Assembly (NCBI RefSeq): GCF_963576675.1
Contig: NC_088912.1
Coordinates: forward strand, 55,080,395 to 55,144,394
Direction of reading: 5' to 3'
Source of the DNA: Euphorbia lathyris
Taxonomy: Eukaryota > Streptophyta > Magnoliopsida > Malpighiales > Euphorbiaceae
Length of the DNA stretch: 64,000 bases
Made by a program: the position numbers and the translations under genes. Of this stretch, positions 35,290-47,513 are shown in pieces (the first letter of the stretch is position 1; each line of letters begins with the position of its first letter). Under the pieces are notes generated by a model. That model searched no databases, had not been told where the DNA came from, and was given only the letters and a program-made list of their open reading frames with translations.

Positions 35290-35743
35290 TGTTTTAAACG
35301 GTTTTAAAACGATTTTCAGAAAATAAGAAAACCTTTTAAAGATTTTCTGTTTTATCTTTAGAATTAATAAAACTAACTTTTATCAATCTAATTATAAAAC
35401 TAATAGATTTTGTTATAATGATTATCAACCAAAATAGTTAGGAATATATGAATAATTAATTTTAATTAATAATTAATTAAAACTTATTTATCTTTAGAAT
35501 TAATTAATTACTACCCTTCCTGTTTCCCCTAGTTTCATCTCTCATCTTCTCTTAGAAGATAGGATTGGGGTTAGCTTCCCTAGGCTAATTCCTGGGTAGT
35601 TTGTTGTTTTTCGTTTTTCTTTTCCTTTTCTACCAAAAAAATTAATCAAAACAGTTTTGTTAATTAACCTAACAATAAATATTTATTCAATCTGATTGAA
35701 AAACCTTTTAATTTTCATATATGAAATAACGGATTTAACGCAG
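33779..35743 (-). other. Long 5' leader of the Angela-like element
   Basis: About 2 kb between PBS and gag without an ORF. It is AT-rich apart from a sharply GC-rich block at 35105-35250 that can form hairpins (GCTGCTGCC-GTTT-GGCAGCAG at about 35150-35170). AT-repeat arms flank it (35041-35060 and 35271-35290). Confidence 0.7.
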
Positions 35744-35755
35744 GCTCTGATACCA
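35744..35755 (-). other. PBS of Angela-like element, initiator-Met tRNA type
   Basis: TGGTATCAGAGC on the minus strand, adjoining the LTR end at 35757. Confidence 0.9.
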
Positions 35756-35756
35756 C

Positions 35757-37590
35757 TGAAGGAAAATAGGCTAACGTTTGGCAGCGGAAATATAAAAATT
35801 TTAATCTTTTTCCATTAAACCAAGATCCGTTAATCGTTATTTCATATAAAGAGGGATAGAAGGAAACACCTTTTGATGAACTATCTGCCGTTGCAAGCGA
35901 AGTGCCCTCAACTCTTACTCCGAGTTCACGAGCACAAAACAAAACATAAGATCAAATCAAGTTAGAACTCAACCGTATAAAAGCAATCAAGAATAGATTG
36001 CCTTTAATTAATCAACACAAGATCAAGGAATAAGAGAAAGAGATGAAAATCAATTGAACGGAAGGAAGCGGTGGATGATCTCGTCCTCAATAAGAGGTGT
36101 CGAAATTCTCTCTCCAGGAATACTAGGGCTGGCTGAAATTTGCTAATAGGAGGGGTATAAATAACCTCTTGTATCTAAACCCTAGTTAGATAAAATTAGG
36201 TTACTTAATAAGAGTTATATTCTGAATAATACTCTTGTTATTATTATCTATAACTATATCTAAATATAAAGATAATATTAACTTATTTTAATAGGATAAC
36301 AATTAGAAGTAATTTAATCATAATAAACCTTCTAATTGAATTATCCTATAATTAATTTAATCCACAATTATAATCTAATTAAAATTGTTAAAATCAAATT
36401 AATTATTTATGTATTTTATATACATAAAATCCCCCTATATACTGGGCCTTAGTGGACTCAGTTGGACTTCCATAAATTAATTAACATCTGTTTCTCTTTT
36501 GGGCTCCAAGTCTTATGTGTGACCCATTAGGTTCTTATTGCTTCTAGCCGTATACAACTATTAAATTAATTTTCTCAGAATTATATTTAATCTTTGTATA
36601 ACGGAATGAGTACACGAACTGTGATTGGCAGATCCGAAACATTCCCCCAGAGCTATAAGAAGACAGGTTGATTCCGTCGTTGACCTTTCCGTATTAGTTA
36701 CAGTATAATTCGATCATTCATCAACTACATCTTTGAACAGAATCTTATGACTACGGATAATGTCAAGTCACATATAGCGAGACGTTCGCTTTACTTGTAC
36801 AGGCCGAGTTAACTCCAATTAGATAGGTTAAGTGAAATCTGCATTTCAAGTCTTAAGCTATCACCTTGCAAGGATTTAGAGTTAAGTCTTCCACAAGCGA
36901 TCCTTGGACGTATCTCCCATTTATCAGGAGTGACAAATGCTCAATCCTATGTATAACTATCCTGCAATTACTTCCTGTGACACCTAACGTCTGCCGTTCA
37001 CACCCTAGAGTCATCTCTGTTATGGATCGTGTTACAACAGGATCAAAGCATCACATTCCATAATCCAAAATCACTAATTAACATTCCTTTGAGTCTTAGG
37101 ATTACTTATACCTATTAATACCAATGAGATGAACAGGTGACAAGGATAAATCTACCCATCCTGTTATCTCAAGTCGGGTCCCCAATCCTAATGAACCCCT
37201 TTCATTGGATCCATATAACTGTCCAGATATCTGCATATCTGAAGCTTGTGAGATCAGCTCTCTGTCTTGACAGAAGACATTATTACATGCAAGTCTCAAC
37301 AGTGATATGTCAATCCCTATTCAAAACATATTACTTGACTTGGGGTGGTTTTAAGTTTATTAGTTTATTATAATGTTTCGTCTCACTTCATGCTTGTATG
37401 AACACTTTATAATCACTTTAAATAAACTTAGGGATTTCCTTTTATTAGACTTATTTAGTTCTTTAAAAGAGGTTGCCTTTATATATAGTTATAAAACCAT
37501 ATCTTATTAAAACAAATGATATAAAGAACAATTCATTTATATTAGGTTTATATCATGGAACAATTGTCTATAGGACACTAAACCCCAACA
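35757..37590 (-). repeat. 5' LTR of Angela-like element (1834 bp)
   Basis: Matches the left LTR along its length except for the extra 363-bp unit. Followed by target duplication CTCCT at 37591-37595. Confidence 0.94.
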
Positions 37591-37595
37591 CTCCT

Positions 37596-38760
37596 AATTT
37601 ATAAAAAGGACCCATCTGCTTAATTCCCTTTTCACTCCAAGCAAGTCACTTTTAAAGTCAAAACTTGAATCAAACATAGTATACAAGTATTTCAATTAAA
37701 GCTAATAATACCAATAGACTCATGGTGAAATATTTGGAAAATAAACATACAATGCAGCACATGCCAACACAGTATTACACCAATTGCAATATATAACTAA
37801 TTAGGTTGAATAGATATATAAATACAAATAATCACGTTTAGCTTTCGTCCAAGGAGCTAATTAAATTATTCGGGTTCTAATTGAACATTCGCTGGCTCCC
37901 TAGAGTTTCACCGGAGCACGGTGGTCGACCGTCGGAAGTTCACCGGAGATGCCGGAATCGTGAACCGAGACTATCACGAGATAGCCAATGATTAGGGGAG
38001 TCCAAAAGTACACCCATTTCACAACTAAAACTGCCTAAAATATCGAGATCTAACACTTTTCTGGTGAAAAATACATACTCCGGCCACCACGCTTTTTGGT
38101 CAGAAAAATATCAATAGTGGTTTTAAAATCTTTCTCCCGAAACAAATAATTTAATGGTATGATTTTCGTTTCAAGACGTGGTCGAAGTAAGAAGTTACGA
38201 AAGAAATTGGATTAAAAGAGTAAAAGAAATCAAAACTGCAGACTCTCGAAAACGTTTGCTGCATAACTATATTTAAAAAAAAAAGAATGACTCCTCCGAT
38301 ATCAAAACTTATAATAATAATAATAATAATAAATATAAAATATAAAATAATGAAATAGGTTTAACTTAATAAAACAATTGAATAAATTTAATTTGTTTTA
38401 ATATTATAACTAAAATTTTATTTTACAAAATAAACTTTATAAAACTACGAATGTTACAACTTCAATTTTGTGGGCACATTCCCTTGATAGGTTTCCAATT
38501 TTCAAAATTTTCTTTCCATGGATGGAACAACTTGATTGATCCGAAATTGATACCAAAGAGAAGGTTAATATGAAAATCATAAGCAAAAACTAACATTTTA
38601 AATGGGTCCTGAACAAAAACCAACATTTTAGATTGATGAAAAAGCCAATGATATATAAAGCAATCTTATATTTGTTTCATAAATGATAGAATCCTTAATT
38701 GAATTTATTGTGATGTTATTGTAATTCCATCGTTTAAAGTCTTGGATCTTTAAGAATCAA
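37596..38760. other. Intergenic DNA between copia and Helitron
   Basis: No supported gene. A moderately GC-rich part at 37860-38120 has no good ORF; a (TAA)n run lies near 38310-38331. The insertion dinucleotide for the Helitron is at 38760. Confidence 0.6.
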
Positions 38761-38790
38761 CTAGAAGATACCCTCGCTCCGCTTTGGGGT
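38761..38790 (-). other. Helitron 3' terminus (CTAG with upstream hairpin)
   Basis: Plus strand A|CTAGAAGATACCCTCGCTCC, then GCTTTGGGGT. The outer pairs ACCC/GGGT of the hairpin remain; inner pairs are decayed. Confidence 0.7.
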
Positions 38791-39183
38791 TTTAAGAATT
38801 TCTCGAGATTAAGAGTTTATAGTAATAACTAAACAATACAAAATATTAGGACTGAATAAATTACAAAGTGCGAGGATTATTAGTTAATAATAATACAATA
38901 CAAAAACATTAGGAACGAATAAACTACAAAGTGCAAATGTGCAATGATAGCATAGGTTAAGAGGGATAATAATGTTTGAGTTGTAAATATGACATTACAT
39001 AAATATGAGTAGTAATACTATCAGCATAGGAAAAGCAAATGATTGCAAGAAGTTTAAAGGAATGCCAAGATGTTATTTCGACGATGAAGAAGTGCTCCTG
39101 TATACAAACCAAAGTTGGAAAATATAGTTAATTTAGTAAGCTAAAATTTGCAATAACATTTTTTTACGATAAATGAACAATAC

Positions 39184-41222
39184 TTACTCAGTGCGATGTT
39201 TCTTAGTTGTTCTTTCTCCAGATTTGTTTTCCATCACTGGAGGGTGCACTTCGAAATCCAGAACTTGTTTAGCAGACGGGGTAACGATATGGCGACTAAT
39301 AGGTGACGTTAAATGAGTTGATTGCTTCGAAACAGTGCTTGGTATTTCTTTTTTGGGAGTGAGTAAGGTGTCTGTGAAAATATACACAACTTTAAATGTT
39401 ATGTTCGACGGATCATCAAATATGTTGCTTATTTGGACCTGAAAGACATGTTCAGTCCCATAAATCTTTGTCATAGCAGGAGGAATTTCATGTCTTTCCT
39501 TGAAACTATTGGACAATGAGTTAGCTGGTATCCCAATTAAATCTGCAGCCATGTGTCCAAAAACCACAAAACTTGCAGAACCTGTGGCATCTTCAACAAT
39601 CAATCGGACTCTATACCTGAAATTATGTAAATGGCTAGTGTGTTATAATCTTAAGCATAGACATAATAGTGAACAAAGGTATAACTGAAAAATAGTTAAG
39701 TATTGTACCATGGTTGGGGGAGCTCTTCAATGAATGCACAACTTTTGCACCAAAGCTTGTCTTCAAAATTTTGGATGCTACTTTTACATCGTGGACATGC
39801 GCGGTACCACCAACCTTCGCTCGAATCAACTTCTTTAATTTTAGCCTTGCATGTGAATTTTATCCCCTAAAAAATGGTTAAATAATTTCATTTGCAAGGC
39901 GCACAATATAGCATGTGTTGAAAGTCTTAAAATTCATGCCTTGTCTGTATGTATATCAACTTCCAGTAATTCTGAAATTGTCCGCCTGTTTGATTCCTTC
40001 TCAGCTTCAATGTTAACTATTTGGGAGGAGGCTGGAGTAGTCTTATGCAAGACAAGATATGGTTTCCTAAGACTGGAACATACGATAAATAGTAAGAAAA
40101 TGGTGAAAAAATGCTTAAGATAATGTAGTAGGCCCATAAAGTTATAATTTAATGGACTAACCTTGAAGTAAATGAACTTATTTCAGGAATGGTCGGGTTG
40201 ACCTAGACTTTAGTGGCAGCCGAACTATTTAGTGCAATGTTGTCTGCATGGCATTTATTTATTTTTTAATAATCATCAAGGTGTACCACATTTGCAAAAT
40301 GAATATAAAATACATACTATTAAAAGGTTTAGCTGTCATTGATAAAACTGCAATGGCAACTGGTTTATCATGAGCCAGAGATAGTATGTGATCTTCAGGG
40401 AATGTGGTCGCTGCTTGTTGCCATAAAGTAACTTGCATTTCGACGCCACTGTTATTAAAAATGAAATATTTATAGAGCGAGGGAAAAAGTAAAAACATTA
40501 AACTTTGTGATAAGTTTGAATGTAAAAGACATACCTCGAGTTCTGTAGAAACACATCTCGTTTATCCTTGATCTGATCAAGTGCACGAATCTTTTCGAGG
40601 TTCCCAATCTTTGTAACTAAGCCGTACACGTCTAACATAAGGTGATAAATTTAAAAATGTTAAGACCCAAAATTAACAACGTATGAGACCATATTTACCA
40701 AATTGGAGCAAGAGGCGCGACATGTTAATGTTTCAAACTCACCAATGACATAGTCAATCAACCCACTGCGTTCACTTACTTCATCAAAAGTAAGGAAGTT
40801 GAACGTGTCATATGGAATTTCGATAGCTACATCTTCATCTTTTTTAATATATGTATTGTAAGGAAACCGAAGACGAAAAGAGTGAGTTGAAACACGATAA
40901 GTAGCTTGTGCTGACGCTATTGTAAACCCAAATATATAATAGACAGAACCTTCAACTAACTGCTTCCTAAACTTATCAGAAATCTCATTTGGAATGGTTG
41001 CTTGAATTGTAGTGCCCTAAAAAAGGCAGAGCATTGTTAAACACATATAATTTATATTGCTAGAGTTAAGAACCTTACGTCTTTGTCAATTAGGAGCAAG
41101 TCAAAGTTGAATATTTGTCTAGCTTTCCTTGGATTGATGAAATCCCAGCTTCTTGCTACACGAACTTGGATACGGATGTTCTTACTGTCCCTACCGATGT
41201 CTTTCAATGGGGTAAACGCCAT
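39184..41222 (-). pseudogene. Helitron RPA1-like single-strand DNA-binding protein, seven exons, one premature stop
   Basis: Exons inferred from GT/AG sites: 41079-41222, 40743-41016, 40535-40631, 40318-40448, 40162-40243, 39940-40072 (GC donor), 39710-39864 and 39184-39616. Exon 1 starts MAFTPLKDIGRDSKNIRI, an OB-fold typical of plant Helitron RPA. The exon at 39710-39864 encodes WWYRACPRCK...LWCKSCAF, the four-Cys zinc ribbon of the RPA70 C-terminal domain, followed by VEDATGSASFVVFG of the last OB fold. A TAG at 40203-40205 interrupts the fifth exon where the context suggests Tyr. RPA would bind displaced single strands during rolling-circle transposition. It lies 228 bp downstream of the helicase stop, the usual Helitron neighbour. 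Confidence 0.75.
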
Positions 41223-41450
41223 TGCCTTTGCTGGAAATAGAAAACATAAAGTGAAGTACCAATTGAGGAAATGATTCAATTTGGAAGCACTTTATACAAT
41301 AAACAAATAATAACAATTTGATCAATATCATTGTTAATGTTTCGCTTAATAAAGAACACTAAAAAAACTACATATTCACTTAATAAAGGACAATGAAAAG
41401 GGCTACCATTTACTTGGTTAGTTAGTGTAAATGTACAATAAAGTTTATGA

Positions 41451-44400
41451 TTAAAACAAAGATCTAAATATTTCATTGTATACTACATTTTTTGTTAAAC
41501 ATGATACATTTACATTGTCAATGTCTAGAGTACGTCCAATAGTTTCATACGACGTATGATGAACAACCACTTTAACATTTTCACTATTGGTTACCCGAGA
41601 TAGAGCAACATATAATTGCCCATAAGTGAATACAGGTTCATTCAAAAACAAACCTATACATTTCAAAGTTTGCCCCTGACATTTATTAATTGTCATGCTA
41701 TAACAAAGTTTTACCGGGAATTGTCTGCGTTGTAAAACAAAAGGGAGTTTTCTCTCAGAGTGATTTAGTGTTATGCGCGGTATGTAAACTCTATTCCCAA
41801 CAAAAGATCCTATCAAGATACTTGCCTCTATAACTCGATCACCTAGTTGTACAATAAATAATCTAGTTCCATTACAAAGACCAATTGCTGGATTGAGATT
41901 CCGCATTAGCATTATCGGAGTGTTTATTTTTAAAGAAAGTTCATGATGTGGGAAACTGTGAGGGTTGATTGAATTTAAAAATTCAACATGATATAAAGTC
42001 TCAAGTTCTTCTAAATTGATTGTTGTTTTGCACAGTGAGTCACAACTATAAAACGTGCGTGTAGTACCTGGTACCAACTGTAGCATATAGTCATTTATTT
42101 GTTTTGAAGTTTCATTCCTCGGTGTTACTATTGCCCTTTCTTGTAAATAGATAGGTAATGTATATTTATTTTCAAAATCGTTGTATGTTTCTGAAACAAC
42201 ATTCGAGACTGGATCACCGACTAACTGGGAAATAATTTTTTTGGGCAAGGTAATCCAATTGATTTCTGTGTCTATTGCACTGTTTGGAAGGCATTTGACT
42301 TGTCCGTCCCCCAAAGCCAATAACCACTGGCCAAAGGACTCATAATGTTCATGTTCAAAAATATTGTTGGTTTCATTTAACCTCATGTTTGTTTCTAAAG
42401 TGAAAACATTAAAATGCTTCCATAAATATGAATATGTTATAGATGCGTCAAGTATGTCCTCTTTCGAGCCATTTGGTATAACAGGTAAAATTTGTCGGAA
42501 GTCCCCACCCAAAACAATAGGTTTCCCACCGAAAGGCAGATCATTTACTTGAGCACCGGGTTCTTGTAATATGTCACGTAATGACCTGTCTAAAGACTCA
42601 AAACAAAAGCGGTGGCACATCAGGGCCTCATCCCAAATGATAAGAGAACATTCTTTGATTAAATAAGCAAGATTTGTTCCCTTTTTAATATTGCACGTGG
42701 AGCAGGATGACAGTTTGAGGGGAATTTTAAAGCGTGAATGAGCAGTACGTCCACCGGGTAGGAGGAGGGCAGCGAATCTAGAAGATGCAACGACTAACAC
42801 TATTTTATCTTCTGATCGTAGGCGTGATATGATGGTCTCGTATACATAGGTCTTTCCTGTTCCCCCATGACCATAAATAAAAAACAATTTAGGTAGGTTA
42901 TGCAAAACAGTTTCAATTACAGCATCGTAAACATGCCTCTGTTTTCTATTCAGAGAACTAACCATGGACTAGTATTTTAAGTTCAATTGCAACACATCAT
43001 AAGCCAACTCTTCCCGAATTAAATGATTAGTAGACATTGTGTCATTTGATGTTGAAGGCATGGGTAAGTTGTAGTCTGCAAGTGAGAAACCGTTGCGGTT
43101 GAAAATTTTCTCAAGCTCTATTAGAACAAAGTTTTTGACATGGGCAGCAACATGAAACATTGGAGGGAGATTTAGTTTTTTGCGAATATCATGTTGAATG
43201 TCTTCTGAAAAACTTGGCAAAAAGGCTTCAAGCAGTTTGTTTGGCTCTGTAACATTGCAGAAAATTATAATAACAACAAAGGGATTGCGCAATTGTTGCG
43301 AGGAACCTGTTATAGTCGCCTCTTTAAGTGCATCATGCCACTCTTTGTCATTTCCTAATAAGCCGTATGAATTGCAAGTTGCTTGGAAAGTTCGATGGAC
43401 CACACCATTTATGGTTCTAATGTCTTCGAAGCTCCGAACTCCTTTAACGAAATTTAGCAACATGTGTAAGTAATATAGTTCTCCTGAGCTTGGGTGTACG
43501 TATGCAATTCTACCCAAAGACATGCCTTTCTTTCATTCTAACCATTCCTTATTTTTTTGATCCCAAACCCACTGTGTAGGAAATTGCACATAGGTCAAGG
43601 CATGGGCACGCACATTACGATTATTCGTAGTCATCCATTCGGTTAGCATTGTTTTATGTGCTTGAGAGGCATTAAGTATATTATTCAAACTATTGTTCTC
43701 ATGATAAAGGACTACATTTTGATGTGGCAAATGAATGGTTAACCTTTCAATCGAAGGTTCTCTATGATGAATAGGAAATTCAAATAAGCGCCAACATGCT
43801 TCGGATGGGGAGATGTAGTGACAATCTAAATAGTTTCGTATTTCATCTCTTATAGCGTTAGTCTCCTCATTTGTGTTTGCCGCATTACATTGTTGTTTTT
43901 CAATCACCGCACGTACTCGGTCAGTTCCTTTTGTGATGTATTTGAATAGATATTTAACCATAGTTGAATAACAGCATGCCTCTATGTTTAAATGGGCTTG
44001 GTATCTGACTATTAAATCTCGATTGTGGGGAACAACATATCTATTATCTAAGTGCAAACCATTTTTTTCAAAGTGCACATCGTTGTCTCGTCTCTTGTAC
44101 GTAATGAACCCATGATCGTCAATAGAAGTCTGGGGCACAAATTGCTTCGGAAAATATTTGGAACATCTGTTATTTTTCATGCAAGGACACTTAGGGTTGA
44201 GGACACCGCAAGGACCGTGAATCATGTACTTTGTAACCAATTTGAAACCGACTGGGTCTGCTTTTGGGCAGGGTATTTCCGCACTTATGAAGGAATCAAT
44301 TTCTTGTGGCGTTAATTTTGTATGCTCGCGATTAAGCCAAATCAGACAATGTATATGCGGGAGGCCTCTTTTTTAAAATTCAACGGTATACAGAATATCA

Positions 44401-46256
44401 TTTGTTTTCCCAAAAAAATGTTTATTCTTTAAGTCGTTGATAAGACTGTCAACTTTCATTTTAAAAACGCGAGAAATAATATCTGGTCTATTTTCAGTTT
44501 TTAGATTGGGTGTTAATTTTAGAGTCTCAGATATTTCAGCCCATAACGGGTTACACGTGAATGTTATGAAGAAATTGGGATTTCCATAAAAACGACAAAT
44601 GGTCATAGCATCCTGGTAATGTTCTAACATATAGCGAGGACCTTCAGTATATGTTGAGGGTAGAATTATTTTTTTACCAATTTCAGCACCATCATGGTCA
44701 CCTTGAAAAAAAAGCGTCTTTAAGTCCAAAATATATTTCAGAACGTAAAGTTGTTTGATTACGTCGTAGGAAATCTAGACGTGCTTGTTCAACGCAAGAG
44801 TACACATCAACTATGTACTGTTGAAATAAACGACCTGATTTGAAGAGTGTACTCTTTCCAACATTGCTAGTATATAATTGATAAGCATAATATTCATGCA
44901 TAGTCATAAAGTTTCTTTTTAATTTTTTTCCTGAAGGTGAATCAGAATACGGTATATTCTCCATGTATCCATCTTCTCCACGGGGAAACAAAAGTGGATA
45001 TTGTAAGGCCATCAAACTGGGATGCAGAATGTGTATTCTTTTTAAGTTATTGCTTTTTGTCTCAACAATTAGGTCTCTTGTTATATCATAATGTTCGAAG
45101 TCACCAACTACTAAACTTGCAATTTCACTCACTAACGGAAGTTCATATTGCTTTGTATCTGTCCCTCGTATTCCAAGCAAACACAGTTTTAAAGGTGTTA
45201 TTTCATTTTCACGATATCGGTCACGAACCATGCGAAATGCCTTCGCTAGAGCATTATGTTCGTCAAACATTTTTATTAGATTACCAACTATGTTTGCATC
45301 AATCACTGTTTCAGACGTTGGATTAGAAAAATGGGCAAGCCTGTGTTGTAATTCATGGGCACAATCGTAGACGTATAACTGAGCAAACTTAGGGGTTTCA
45401 TTTAGAGATGGGAGTAGAGAACCAATCAAATGGTGATTCTGGCCGCATACTCTAAAAACATATGGTCCATTTGTTTTATTAATGGCATTATCTACCTTAG
45501 CTCCAATTGAGGTAAACGAAAATGTGGAATTGTAGATACGTATGTTGTCCATAAATTTTGCATATTTTGAATTAGAGAAATTATTTAAAAGTGATTCAAG
45601 GTACGGGGGAGGGGGAAGTCGAGGGCTTAATTTAATTAAGCCTTTTTTGCAGCATCTGTTGAAATCTGGAACTGGGCGTGTTGCTGTGAATTTTATTGCT
45701 TCTTCCCTCCAAAAAGGAGCACCACAAAAAGGACATAGGCATGAAGCACTCCCCATATTTGATATCTCTATATCTGAATTGTAATAAAGATAGATATGTA
45801 TTAGTTTTTTTTAGGGTGTAAGGGCTAAGAAATAGGCAATCTTAATAACAGTATGGAGGACTAACATTTAATGTAATCTGTACTTGTGTATAGATGGTAG
45901 ATGGAAGGATCAATTTCGATCGGGACAGATATTGGCTGGTGTTGAAAAGCATATGCTGAAGATGTCGCTACATCGAGTATTGGGGAAGAATTCATTAAGC
46001 ATGTATTTGTAGTTGTACGATAAAAATCTCTCTCTGTTAAACAAATCCTTTTGGATGGGCTAGCTTTGAAACGTGTGTTGTTTAAGGATCGTTTGTTGTT
46101 GTAATCCTCTGCCAAATTATAACGATTTAATCTAAAAAGTACTAAAAAAATATAGAGTTCAAACTCACGATGAGGTGAAAAAATACCAAAGTTGATTTGG
46201 ATAGGAACATCGCTTAAAGTTCCATCTTCGAGTGAGGAATTGGAGATTGACGACAT
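41451..46256 (-). pseudogene. Helitron Rep/helicase, broken by one frameshift and three nonsense changes
   Basis: N-terminal exon(s) 46256-45861 with a likely intron up to 45770. Then a Cys-rich finger (CLCPFCGAPFW, 45740), Rep HUH motif GLPHIHCLIWL (about 44365-44330), a Cys-rich NPKCPCMKNNRCSKYF, and Tyr motif MVKYLFKYITKG (about 43960). The PIF1-type helicase follows from 42965: Walker A GHGGTGKT, Walker B LIIWDEA, and a C-terminal YVALSRVTNSENV. Breaks: a slip in a T8 run at about 44702-44709; TAA at 44373-44375 (likely Gln), TGA at 43533-43535 (likely Arg) and TAG near 42968-42980 (likely Gln). All three nonsense codons fit C-to-T. Rep nicks and joins DNA and the helicase unwinds it in rolling-circle transposition. 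Confidence 0.85.
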
Positions 46257-46427
46257 TTGCGGGCACTAAAAGCGATATTTGTTAAGAAAGATATAAAAGC
46301 CAAAAAAATATATTTTTATATATAAATTGCATATGAAAAAGACATACTATATAAAAGGCGGTTAAGCTTTAGATTAAGTAGTTAACCAAAATAATAAGCT
46401 AAACATAAAAACATTCTAGTAGGTGGT

Positions 46428-46886
46428 TTAAAATAAAGCATTTATCCTATCCACTATGAGACGAATACGCGACATAAGATGCAAAGCTTCAATAATTTTT
46501 TCCATGAGTGAAGAGCAGGCTGTTAGGATTTCTCCATATGGGATTAAAATGCTTGACTGGTAAGCATGAAATTGTTGTTGATATTCAACCCGTGCTTTTT
46601 CCGCTTCATTGTAATTTAAATCAACAATAACTATACCATGTAGTCGTTGTAAGGACCTCAGAGCTGCACAACATGCCTCTTTTTTTGCATCCTTTAGGTC
46701 GACATCACTAATTCCGCAGATATTTAATGGGTGTTCATGATGTCTTTCATCTCGATACGTGTAATAGACGCGGCAAGTATAAAGTCCAGGTTGATTCATT
46801 TCATATTCAATCCTTGGCTCAGAAGAACCTAATTGGGAAAGGGTGTAACGAAGGACAACTTCGTACGAAATAACGATGGTTGGCAT
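46428..46886 (-). CDS. dsRNA-binding-motif-like protein A (152 aa), intact
   Basis: Unrecognised gene with a family signature. Residues 1-20 form a helix (MPTIVISYEVVLRYTLSQLG). Then PRIEYEM (24-30), YTCRVYYTY (36-44) and LNICG (54-58) read as three beta strands, and KDAKKEACCAALRSLQ (65-80) as a second helix. That is the order and spacing of a double-stranded-RNA-binding motif, including the conserved P..Y, G, KxAKxxAA and AL positions. HGIVIVDLNYNE follows, then an amphipathic C-terminal helix (112-151). It starts 172 bp upstream of the Helitron Rep start on the same strand, so it may be Helitron cargo or a Helitron-encoded accessory gene. RNA binding is inferred from pattern only. Confidence 0.7.
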   Translation of the reverse strand: MPTIVISYEVVLRYTLSQLGSSEPRIEYEMNQPGLYTCRVYYTYRDERHHEHPLNICGISDVDLKDAKKEACCAALRSLQRLHGIVIVDLNYNEAEKARVEYQQQFHAYQSSILIPYGEILTACSSLMEKIIEALHLMSRIRLIVDRINALF

Positions 46887-47070
46887 CTATAAAAAGAATG
46901 GACACCCATTACAATTGATTATTAAAAAAATTCTATAAAATTGTAAGCAATGTTGATTATCTTAACAAACTATTCAAGTTTAAGATATAAATAGTATAAT
47001 ATTGGTTGTTTTAAGTTTTTAATTAGTGTCACAATATTTTCCCCAAAACAAACATGACCTTATATTGTAA

Positions 47071-47455
47071 AAAAAAATATTTTGTTTATAAACTAAAACA
47101 TTTTCAAGGATATTATTGTATAAAGTCAAGCTTTTCTTGAAAATTTAATTTTGTCAACTATTTACTTATACTATATTACAATATACATGATTGAAATTCA
47201 TTTGATAGATGATTGGAGTAAAGGTGATTTGTGTCTGCTTTGTTTCAGGAACCAAATGTCTTGCATCTTTTATATTGTTAAAAAAATTATTTATTTATAA
47301 AAATTACAGCATTTTCAATGGCTTTGTATAAATCTAAACTTTTCTCCAAAATTTAATTTTATCAACTACTTACCTATATTATATCACAATATACATGATT
47401 GAAATTCATTTGATCGATGCTTGGAGTAAATGTGATTTGTCTACTTTGTTTCAAA
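47071..47455. repeat. Two-unit direct repeat, about 186-205 bp offset
   Basis: Units about 47071-47250 and 47276-47455 share TTTATAAA...ACATTTTCAA and the block ACAATATACATGATTGAAATTCATTTGAT, with scattered differences. Non-coding. Confidence 0.75.
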
Positions 47456-47513
47456 AATCAAATCACAGTTTTCTTATCTTCAGTTATCAATGATGAATAT
47501 GAAATCTTTTATT

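Larger units (their letters stand above)
27737..37590 (-). mobile_element. Complete Angela-like Ty1/copia element, decayed (9854 bp)
   Basis: LTRs 27737-29935 and 35757-37590 share TGAAGGAAAATAG...AACCCCAACA ends (plus orientation). Target duplication CTCCT at 27732-27736 and 37591-37595. PBS TGGTATCAGAGC beside the right LTR and a polypurine tract AAGTGGGAG beside the left LTR set the orientation as minus. Gag, protease, integrase, RT and RNase H follow in copia order. LTRs differ at several percent of positions in the part compared, so it is older than Tat-2. The ~1.8-kb LTR and gag style suggest the Angela group; the lineage call is by recognition. Confidence 0.93.

Noticed and set aside
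37860..38120. Host gene in the moderately GC-rich block
   Set aside because: No open frame of useful length on either strand and no recognisable protein motif.
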